Source: Patescibacteria group bacterium
GTDB lineage: Bacteria; Patescibacteriota; Saccharimonadia; CAILAD01; BJGX01
Assembly: GCA_030917065.1 (NCBI GenBank)
Contig: JAUPVL010000007.1
Coordinates: 1-6,103 of the forward strand
DNA length: 6,103 nucleotides
Reading direction: 5' to 3'
Shown: positions 1 through 6,103 of the stretch, piece by piece
Position numbering within the stretch: the stretch's first letter is position 1
How the letters are laid out: the number at the start of each line of letters is the position of its first letter
Notes under the pieces: model-generated
What the model was told of the DNA's origin: nothing
What the model saw: the letters and a program-made list of their open reading frames with translations, nothing else
Databases searched by the model: none
Program-made: the position numbers and the translations under genes

Positions 1-1293
1 AATGTAGAGCTAGCTATACAGTATTGCGATAGCTTCAATGAGCAACTCAAGGCATTTGCAAATAATATCTTTAATCCAGAGGGTGGAACTCATGTTGTCG
101 GTTTTCGTTCGGCACTCACTAGAGTGATTAATGAGTATGCTAGAAAAAATGGCTTGATAAAAGAGAAAGAAGAGAATCTTACTGGAGATGATGTGCGTGA
201 AGGTCTTACTGCAGTTATTTCCGTCAAGCTACCAGATCCGCAATTTGAAGGTCAAACCAAAGGCAAGCTTGGTAACCCTGAGATACGAACCGTTGTAGAG
301 AAGGTCTTAAATGAATATCTGAGTTATTATCTAGAAGAAAATCCCAATGAAGCCAAAAAAATCATCGGCAAAGGAGTATTGAGTGCTCGTGCGAGGTTGG
401 CCGCTAGAGCAGCGCGTGATAGTGTCATAAGAAAAGGTGCTCTGGAAGGCATGACCTTGCCCGGTAAACTTACCGACTGCAGTAGCAAGGACCCCAGCAA
501 GAGCGAAGTGTATCTTGTAGAGGGAGATAGTGCCGGCGGTTCAGCAAAAGGAGGAAGAGATAGGGAGTTTCAGGCAATACTTCCACTTAGAGGTAAGATA
601 CTCAACGTAGAAAGAGCACGGCTAGACAAGATGCTTGCCAATAATGAAGTGAAGAACTTAATTATTGCTATGGGTACAGGTATCGGTGAAACTTTTGATA
701 TTAAAAAACTACGCTACCATCGCATCATTATTATGACCGATGCCGATGTCGATGGTGCTCATATTCGCACATTGTTACTTACTTTCTTTTACAGGCACTT
801 CACTGAGCTTGTGACTAATGGGAATATATACATAGCTCAGCCCCCTCTTTATAAAATATCAAAGGGTAAGACCTCGCACTATGCTTATACTGATGCTCAG
901 CGGGATGAGATAATAGAAAAGTTCAAGACAACTATTGATGATAAAAAAGCTATTGTAAAAACAGATAATAAGTCAGCTAAAGACGTAGAAACTGCAGAAG
1001 ATCTGGCGGAACTAGCTATTGAGAATCAAGAAACGGAAGGCTTGGAGCAAGTGGATGGAGAAGAGAAAATACCAGGGCTTTCGATCGCTAGATATAAAGG
1101 ACTGGGGGAAATGAATGCTGAACAGTTGTGGGAAACTACCATGGATCCGGCAAATAGAATACTTCTCAAGGTCACTGTCGACGATGCCGAGAAGGCCGAT
1201 GCTATTTTTAATAAGCTCATGGGAGAAGAAGTGGCGTTACGTAAGAACTTTATACAGACTCATGCAAAGAGTGTAAATAACTTGGATATATAA
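1..1293 (+). CDS. gyrB: DNA gyrase subunit B, 3' part (5' end outside window)
   Basis: ATPase and TOPRIM subunit of DNA gyrase, the cytoplasmic type IIA topoisomerase that supercoils DNA using ATP. The frame is open from base 1 and already reads GyrB sequence (NPEGGTH, GFRSALTR) before the first ATG at 124, so the gene starts upstream. The visible part is 430 residues and corresponds to E. coli GyrB from about residue 251, so the GHKL ATP-binding domain is missing. Numbered from base 1: transducer motif QTKGKLG at 85-91, whose Lys87 matches the ATP-contacting E. coli Lys337; TOPRIM motif VEGDSAGGSAK with Glu174; DADVDGAH with the metal-binding Asp247, Asp249 and Asp251; PPLYK near 281; and the tail motif RYKGLGEMN...LWETTMDP. 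ILPLRGKILNVERAR favours GyrB over ParE, and the gyrA neighbour confirms it. It lacks the ~170-residue gammaproteobacterial TOPRIM insert but has a smaller acidic one at that site (about 309-357). AKGGRDR replaces the usual AKQGRDR. It stops with TAA. Confidence 0.97.
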   Translation, partial: NVELAIQYCDSFNEQLKAFANNIFNPEGGTHVVGFRSALTRVINEYARKNGLIKEKEENLTGDDVREGLTAVISVKLPDPQFEGQTKGKLGNPEIRTVVEKVLNEYLSYYLEENPNEAKKIIGKGVLSARARLAARAARDSVIRKGALEGMTLPGKLTDCSSKDPSKSEVYLVEGDSAGGSAKGGRDREFQAILPLRGKILNVERARLDKMLANNEVKNLIIAMGTGIGETFDIKKLRYHRIIIMTDADVDGAHIRTLLLTFFYRHFTELVTNGNIYIAQPPLYKISKGKTSHYAYTDAQRDEIIEKFKTTIDDKKAIVKTDNKSAKDVETAEDLAELAIENQETEGLEQVDGEEKIPGLSIARYKGLGEMNAEQLWETTMDPANRILLKVTVDDAEKADAIFNKLMGEEVALRKNFIQTHAKSVNNLDI

Positions 1294-1294
1294 C

Positions 1295-3841
1295 ATGGCA
1301 AAAGACGTACAACCAACACCAGAAGAACAACCAATATTGGAATTTGACAATCAGAATTTCGAGCCTCAAAAAACAGATTTTGGCCTGATAGCTCCTAAGA
1401 CTGTAGAGTCTGAAATGGAACAGAGTTATTTAGACTATGCTATGAGCGTAATAGTATCTCGTGCATTGCCAGATGTACGTGACGGACTCAAGCCGGTTCA
1501 TAGAAGAATTCTCTACTCTATGCATACCTTGGGCTTGAGAGCTACAGGCAAATATCGTAAATCAGCAACTGTAGTAGGTGAAGTGATTGGTAAGTATCAC
1601 CCTCATGGCGATACAGCAATCTATGATTCTATGGTGAGAATGGCCCAGTACTTCTCTATGCGCTACATGTTAGTAGATGGTCAAGGTAACTTTGGTAGTG
1701 TGGATGGAGACGGTGCCGCAGCTATGCGATACACCGAAGCCAGAATGACTAAGGTTTCTGAAGAGATGCTCGTAGATATCGAAAAAAATACTGTGGACTT
1801 CATGCCAAACTATGATGGTTCACAAAGAGAGCCAAAAGTACTACCCGCCAAGCTACCCAATCTGCTTTTGAATGGCGTACAGGGTATTGCTGTAGGTATG
1901 GCTACCAATATCCCCACTCATAATATATCCGAGATTATAGATGCAGTAGTCTTCTTGATAGACAATCCTAAGGCAGGTGTTGCGGAACTGACGGGCATTG
2001 TCAAAGGACCAGATTTTCCAACTGGAGGAGTTATATTTGACGACGGATCTATAGCTCAAGCATATGGAACAGGAAAAGGATCTATTACTATGCGAGCTGT
2101 TGCTGATATAGAAGAAGACAGCAAGGGTCGAGAGAAAATTATCATTACAGAACTTCCCTATCAGGTAAATAAGTCTACTCTAGTAGAGAAGATTGCTGAG
2201 CTATATCATGCTAAAAAAATAGTTGGTATATCCGATCTAAGAGATGAATCGGCCAAAGAGGAAATACGAATTGTCATAGAACTGAAGCGAGATGCATATG
2301 CCAACAAAATATTGAATCAACTGTACAAGATGACACCTATGCAAAGTGCATTTCATGTCAATATGCTCGCATTGGTAGATGGTATACAGCCGCGCGTATT
2401 GAATCTCGAGATGGTACTGCGCTATTACTTGCAACACCGACAGAGCGTAGTACGTCGTAGAACAGAATTTGAGCTCAAAAAAGCTGAAGCCAGAGCTCAT
2501 ATACTCGAAGGACTCAAGATTGCCCTAGATCAGATAGATAAGGTCATATCTACTATTAGAGGCAGCGAAACTCAAGATGAAGCTAGAGTTAATCTGATGA
2601 GCAATTTCAAGCTTTCAGAACTTCAGGCCAATGCTATATTATCGATGCCTTTACGCACTTTGGCTGGCCTAGAGAGAAAGAAAATCGAAGATGAGTATTC
2701 TGAACTACAAAAACTTATCAAGAAACTAAAAGAAATTTTGAGTAGTGAGGCCAATATACTAAAGATCATACGAGAAGAGCTTACGGAGATGAAAGAAAAA
2801 TACGGCGATAAGCGTAAGACCAAGATAATCAAAAAATCTCTGGGAAGCTTTTCTGATGAAGATCTAATACCTGATGAAGAAGTGGTCGTAACTCTTACAA
2901 AAGGTAATTATATCAAACGCATATCAGCGGATACCTATACCTCTCAAGGTAGAGGCGGTAAGGGCAAGATAGGTATGGCTACAAAAGAGGAAGACGTAGT
3001 TGAGCATGTTTTGCAGTGTCGCACTCATGACACGATACTGTTCTTTACTAGTTTTGGTCGAGTATTTAAGCTAAAAGTCTATGAGATACCAGCTGCTTCG
3101 CGTACCGCCAAGGGCCAATCAATAGTCAATGTAGTAAATGTCGGCCCTGAAGAAAGAGTGACATCTATGCTCCGTTTGCAAAAAGACGAAACTACCCAGT
3201 ACCTATTTATGACCACCAAAAATGGTGTAATCAAAAAAACTAAACTGGAAGACTTTGCTAACATCAGACAAAGCGGGATCATATGTATCAAGCTAGACAA
3301 GGGTGATCAACTCAATTGGGTCAAAAAAACCTGTGATGGTGATGAGGTGATAATATCTACGGCAAAAGCGCAGGCAATACGCTTCAAGGAAGCAGATGCT
3401 AGACCTATGGGTCGGGCTACTAGAGGAGTACGAGGTATAAGACTCCGAGCCGGGGACTCTGTAGTAGGAATGGACGTATTAGGAAAAGAAGAAGGGCTAC
3501 TACTCGTTGTGATGCAAAATGGATACGGCAAGATAACTAAGTCTCAACAGTTCACTAGTCATAACAGGGGCGGAGTAGGTATAAAAGCAGGAGTTTCTAC
3601 GGCCAAAACCGGACCAGCTATAGATGTCAGGATAGTATCAAATCTAGAAGACGATGTACTGCTGATATCCAAGAAGGGTCAGGTTATCAGGCTACACTTG
3701 AGTGCAATACCAATCATAGGAAGAGCTACCCAGGGAGTTCGTATCATGAGACTCAATGGCGAGGATCAAATAGCATCAGTTGCCTTAATGCAGTCCATAG
3801 ATACAACTACTCCTGAAGAGCCCTCAAAAGGCAAAGCTTGA
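1295..3841 (+). CDS. gyrA: DNA gyrase subunit A
   Basis: DNA cleavage and religation subunit of gyrase; it pairs with GyrB as A2B2. It is complete at 848 residues (E. coli 875). The winged-helix core has YLDYAMSVIV at 45-54, the quinolone region HPHGDTAIYD at 102-111 (Thr107 and Asp111 equal E. coli Ser83 and Asp87), and the catalytic Arg145-Tyr146 in AAAMRYTEAR. A long coiled-coil arm lies around 420-520. The C-terminal pinwheel (about 530-835) shows six blade repeats and the gyrase-specific GyrA box QGRGGKG at 551-557, which separates it from ParC; the usual form is QRRGGKG. The acidic tail of E. coli GyrA is absent. The ATG follows the gyrB TAA after one base with no convincing Shine-Dalgarno, so translation is probably coupled. 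About 24 residues precede the position where E. coli GyrA starts; there is no in-frame ATG at that point, the next being codon 41, which is too close to the conserved core. Thr at position 83 is also wild type in Pseudomonas aeruginosa, so it is not by itself a resistance mark. Confidence 0.97.
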   Translation: MAKDVQPTPEEQPILEFDNQNFEPQKTDFGLIAPKTVESEMEQSYLDYAMSVIVSRALPDVRDGLKPVHRRILYSMHTLGLRATGKYRKSATVVGEVIGKYHPHGDTAIYDSMVRMAQYFSMRYMLVDGQGNFGSVDGDGAAAMRYTEARMTKVSEEMLVDIEKNTVDFMPNYDGSQREPKVLPAKLPNLLLNGVQGIAVGMATNIPTHNISEIIDAVVFLIDNPKAGVAELTGIVKGPDFPTGGVIFDDGSIAQAYGTGKGSITMRAVADIEEDSKGREKIIITELPYQVNKSTLVEKIAELYHAKKIVGISDLRDESAKEEIRIVIELKRDAYANKILNQLYKMTPMQSAFHVNMLALVDGIQPRVLNLEMVLRYYLQHRQSVVRRRTEFELKKAEARAHILEGLKIALDQIDKVISTIRGSETQDEARVNLMSNFKLSELQANAILSMPLRTLAGLERKKIEDEYSELQKLIKKLKEILSSEANILKIIREELTEMKEKYGDKRKTKIIKKSLGSFSDEDLIPDEEVVVTLTKGNYIKRISADTYTSQGRGGKGKIGMATKEEDVVEHVLQCRTHDTILFFTSFGRVFKLKVYEIPAASRTAKGQSIVNVVNVGPEERVTSMLRLQKDETTQYLFMTTKNGVIKKTKLEDFANIRQSGIICIKLDKGDQLNWVKKTCDGDEVIISTAKAQAIRFKEADARPMGRATRGVRGIRLRAGDSVVGMDVLGKEEGLLLVVMQNGYGKITKSQQFTSHNRGGVGIKAGVSTAKTGPAIDVRIVSNLEDDVLLISKKGQVIRLHLSAIPIIGRATQGVRIMRLNGEDQIASVALMQSIDTTTPEEPSKGKA

Positions 3842-3882
3842 TATTAATAGTGCTAACAGGCTAAAATAGAAATAATATTGAT

Positions 3883-3888
3883 AGGGAG
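3883..3888 (+). promoter_or_regulatory. Shine-Dalgarno site that sets a TTG start
   Basis: AGGGAG lies 8 bases before TTG at 3897. It is the only strong ribosome-binding match in the 55-base gap after gyrA, and its spacing supports TTG rather than the first in-frame ATG (4020), which would remove the first membrane helix and cut into the SGGMPS motif. Confidence 0.75.
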
Positions 3889-3896
3889 TTTTTAGT

Positions 3897-4745
3897 TTGA
3901 ATATTACAGCATACTTATATGTACCCTTTATTGCCTGGGCAGTATCGCAATTTATCAAATTCTTCTTAGCATTGATACGAGGTGAGGGAAATATCCGCTA
4001 TCTATATGCCAGCGGTGGCATGCCAAGTGTGCATTCGGCTACTGTATGTAGCTTGACTACCTGGGCATTGATAGATGGCGGTGCTAGCTCCCCCCTATTC
4101 GGTATTACAGCAGTTTTTGCAGGTATTGTTATGTATGATAGTTTTGGTGTTCGAAGAAGTGCGGGTGAGCATGCCAAGGCAATCAACCAACTAATAAACG
4201 ACTTATCGCGTAATGGCGGATTAAAAAATGCCAATGATTATCGTGAGATGCGAGAAATGCTAGGCCATAAGCCACTAGAAGTGTTGGTGGGTGCTATGTT
4301 AGGTATTGTTATTGCAATCAGCTTTGGTTACCAAAAAATAGTTAACAACTACCCTGTAGTGTTTTCTATACCTTCTGAAAATGCCATCAAGATTTTATTT
4401 GTAATAAGCGCGGTAGCAATCATAGCATCACCACTGATATATGTACTAGGCAGTCGTAAATTCAAGAAGAACAAAGGGGCTGTATCGAAGATTACCTACC
4501 TTGCTCTTATAAGCTTACTGTTTGGTGTGATTGTTTTGATAAGTTCATTTTTGGCTTACGAAGGTATATCCACACTTCTTTCTTCATGGGCCGTTATTGT
4601 AGGAATATTTTTGATATGGGCTATTGTAAAGCTAGTATTTTTCTTGCAATTACTTAAGGCTAATGCGAAGAACAAGCCTACTGCAGACGACAAGAGAAAA
4701 TCTACTTGGATCAACAAGGCCAAACAAAAAAGACGCAAAAAATAA
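3897..4745 (+). CDS. DUF212 / divergent PAP2-family membrane protein with C-terminal membrane extension
   Basis: The first ~146 of 282 residues match the DUF212 (divergent PAP2, B. subtilis YuiD-like) family. Key motifs are SGGMPSVHSA at 39-48, resembling the PSGH phosphatase motif with Ser44 and His46; YDSFGVRRSAGEHA at 80-93 with Asp81, Arg86-Arg87 and His92; and MLGHKPLEVLVGAMLGI at 121-137. Family members are usually about 150-160 residues. Here roughly 120 more residues follow, with three likely membrane helices (about 163-184, 198-222 and 228-253) and a strongly basic tail ending KQKRRKK. Including the family core (helices near 5-27, 46-60, 63-83 and 126-146) I count about seven membrane segments. 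The biochemical role of the family is not established; a phosphatase acting on a lipid-linked or small phosphate ester is inferred only from PAP2 similarity. I see no terminator or good promoter between gyrA and this gene, so it is probably read from the gyrBA transcript. The TTG start is supported by AGGGAG upstream. Confidence 0.88.
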   Translation: MNITAYLYVPFIAWAVSQFIKFFLALIRGEGNIRYLYASGGMPSVHSATVCSLTTWALIDGGASSPLFGITAVFAGIVMYDSFGVRRSAGEHAKAINQLINDLSRNGGLKNANDYREMREMLGHKPLEVLVGAMLGIVIAISFGYQKIVNNYPVVFSIPSENAIKILFVISAVAIIASPLIYVLGSRKFKKNKGAVSKITYLALISLLFGVIVLISSFLAYEGISTLLSSWAVIVGIFLIWAIVKLVFFLQLLKANAKNKPTADDKRKSTWINKAKQKRRKK

Positions 4746-4750
4746 AAGCC

Positions 4751-4780
4751 TTGACTCTATGGCTATAAATAAGGTAGAAT
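4751..4780 (+). promoter_or_regulatory. Probable sigma-70-type promoter of the rRNA operon
   Basis: TTGACT (4751-4756, five of six to TTGACA) and TAGAAT (4775-4780, five of six to TATAAT) are separated by 18 bases. This predicts transcription from about 4787. Directly upstream, A-runs at 4722-4730 and 4736-4748 sit where an UP element would be; they are also the Lys codons ending the DUF212 gene. It starts 6 bases after that gene's stop codon. It is the best promoter match I found between 4746 and 5083. The 296-base leader it would give is long but normal for rRNA. Not proven: a terminator-like hairpin lies downstream of it. Confidence 0.55.
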
Positions 4781-4814
4781 TGATCTAGATTGATAGTGAC
4801 TCTAAAAAACAAAA

Positions 4815-4860
4815 CAGCGACTTAAAAGATACATTCAAAAGTCGACTGAGTTTATTTTTT
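4815..4860 (+). terminator. Terminator-like hairpin with T-tract
   Basis: CAGCGACTT (4815-4823) pairs with AAGTCG-A-CTG (4839-4848): nine pairs with one bulged A. After two bases comes TTTATTTTTT (4851-4860). The 15-base loop is large for an intrinsic terminator, which lowers confidence. It may end the gyrB-gyrA-DUF212 transcript, or act as an early attenuator of the transcript starting near 4787. Confidence 0.4.
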
Positions 4861-4917
4861 GCTTTAGTACAAAGTCACCTTTAATTGTAAATTGATATGT
4901 GAAATGTGTCAGCAGAA

Positions 4918-4935
4918 TGTAAAACAATTTTTACA
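4918..4935 (+). other. Hairpin overlapping the boxB-like stem
   Basis: TGTAAAA (4918-4924) and TTTTACA (4929-4935) form a perfect 7-pair stem with a CAAT loop. Its 3' arm shares bases 4931-4935 with the next hairpin, so the two cannot form together. It is AU-rich and weak. A regulatory switch is only a possibility. Confidence 0.35.
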
Positions 4936-4961
4936 AGGTAACTTGTAATTTCTTTGAGAAC
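4931..4961 (+). promoter_or_regulatory. boxB/boxA-like rRNA antitermination signal
   Basis: TTACAAG (4931-4937) and CTTGTAA (4942-4948) form a perfect 7-pair stem closed by GTAA, a GNRA tetraloop. Immediately after it, TTTCTTTGAGAAC (4949-4961) resembles the boxA of rRNA leaders (TGCTCTTTAACA in E. coli; TTCTTTGAAAAC-type in Firmicutes). The order hairpin then boxA, about 130 bases before 16S, is that of the E. coli rrn leader, where boxA recruits NusB and S10 (NusE) to keep RNA polymerase from terminating. The assignment rests on motif, order and location only. Confidence 0.5.
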
Positions 4962-4998
4962 GAATAACGAACCAAAAGTTCAGATTTCAGACTCTTTT

Positions 4999-5020
4999 TG
5001 AATGTTTTTTAAAACATTCA
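4999..5020 (+). other. Perfect inverted repeat in the rRNA leader
   Basis: TGAATGTTTT (4999-5008) and AAAACATTCA (5011-5020) are perfect inverse complements with two bases between. In RNA this gives about nine pairs with a four-base loop. No T-run follows, so it is not a standard terminator. It could be a leader fold or an RNase processing site. Confidence 0.5.
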
Positions 5021-5035
5021 TTTATGAAGTGTTTT

Positions 5036-5073
5036 ATTCTACTAAATAAACTTTTAGTTTGTGTAAGTAGAAT
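5036..5073 (+). other. Hairpin just upstream of mature 16S
   Basis: ATTCTACT (5036-5043) pairs perfectly with AGTAGAAT (5066-5073). Inside, AAACT (5048-5052) pairs with AGTTT (5056-5060) around a TTT loop. It ends about 10 bases before the estimated 16S 5' end, so it may help present the maturation site or compete with the long-range 16S processing stem. Confidence 0.45.
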
Positions 5074-5083
5074 TTACCTTCAT

Positions 5084-6103
<1,020 letters not shown>

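Larger units (their letters stand above)
4787..5083 (+). other. rRNA leader region (non-coding)
   Basis: The gap from 4746 to 5083 has no plausible gene: frames are short, without ribosome-binding sites or recognisable products. It is AT-rich and contains several perfect or near-perfect inverted repeats: 4815-4848, 4918-4935, 4931-4948, 4999-5020 and 5036-5073, described separately. Structured leaders of this sort are normal before 16S genes, where they carry antitermination and processing signals. The partner strand of the classical 16S processing stem would lie after the 16S 3' end, outside the window. Confidence 0.6.

Noticed and set aside
124..1293. ATG at 124 as the start of gyrB
   Set aside because: The same frame is open back to base 1 and encodes conserved GyrB sequence (NPEGGTH) upstream of this ATG.
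1643..1660. Thr107 (E. coli Ser83 position) as a quinolone-resistance mutation
   Set aside because: The codon for this Thr (1613-1615) gives a residue that is wild type in some species such as P. aeruginosa, and Asp111 (E. coli Asp87) is intact.
1..3841. Topoisomerase IV genes parE-parC instead of gyrase
   Set aside because: The GyrA box QGRGGKG with six pinwheel blades, and LPLRGKILNVE in the B subunit, fit gyrase.
3842..3896. A promoter or terminator between gyrA and the DUF212 gene
   Set aside because: TAAAAT and TAATAT occur, but no -35 sits at the right distance; only a weak 6-pair inverted repeat (3841-3846/3873-3878) without a T-run is seen.
1026..4738. Minus-strand frames of 60-87 codons inside gyrB, gyrA and the DUF212 gene
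   Set aside because: They lie wholly inside well-supported genes on the other strand, lack ribosome-binding sites and show no recognisable family.
4841..4846. GTCGAC palindrome as an operator
   Set aside because: A lone 6-base palindrome is expected by chance and is already part of the terminator-like stem.
4746..5083. CRISPR array, tRNA or small protein gene in the non-coding gap
   Set aside because: There are no regularly spaced repeats, no cloverleaf with a TTCRA loop, and no frame with a plausible start and ribosome-binding site.

Overview
The window comes from an AT-rich bacterium, most likely a member of the Candidate Phyla Radiation (Patescibacteria). Three things point there: the 16S sequence has a heavily shortened helix 17 and the GGGGACCCGCAC variant near E. 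coli 927-936; the GyrB C-terminus ends in FIQTHAKSVNNLDI; and the operon is very compact. I cannot fix the class. The 530-region text (GGATCCAAGCG... and GTGCGCAGACGG) is not the usual Saccharibacteria form. TGA serves as a normal stop (gyrA ends in TGA, and no long frame is interrupted by TGA), which argues against the code-25 lineages (Absconditabacteria, Gracilibacteria).

Layout, all on the + strand: (1) positions 1-1293, the 3' two thirds of gyrB, entering from outside the window; (2) positions 1295-3841, complete gyrA, starting one base after the gyrB stop; (3) positions 3897-4745, a DUF212 (divergent PAP2) membrane protein with an extra C-terminal membrane domain, starting at TTG behind a good Shine-Dalgarno; (4) positions 4746-5083, a 338-base non-coding stretch holding an rRNA-type promoter, a terminator-like hairpin, a boxB/boxA-like antitermination signal and two further hairpins; (5) positions 5084-6103, the first ~1020 bases of a 16S rRNA gene, cut by the window end at about E. 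coli position 991.

GyrB and GyrA form the A2B2 DNA gyrase that introduces negative supercoils. The one-base junction suggests coupled translation, and the DUF212 gene 55 bases on is probably in the same transcript. The rRNA gene appears to have its own promoter directly behind the DUF212 stop. The order gyrB-gyrA-(one gene)-rRNA recalls B. subtilis, where rrnO follows gyrA near the origin.

I see no mobile element, CRISPR array, tRNA gene or defence system, and no clearly new system. The points most worth a second look are the structured rRNA leader, the enlarged 16S helix 6 with a triplicated heptamer, a substitution in the 16S 690 loop, the domain-extended DUF212 protein and an acidic insert in GyrB.
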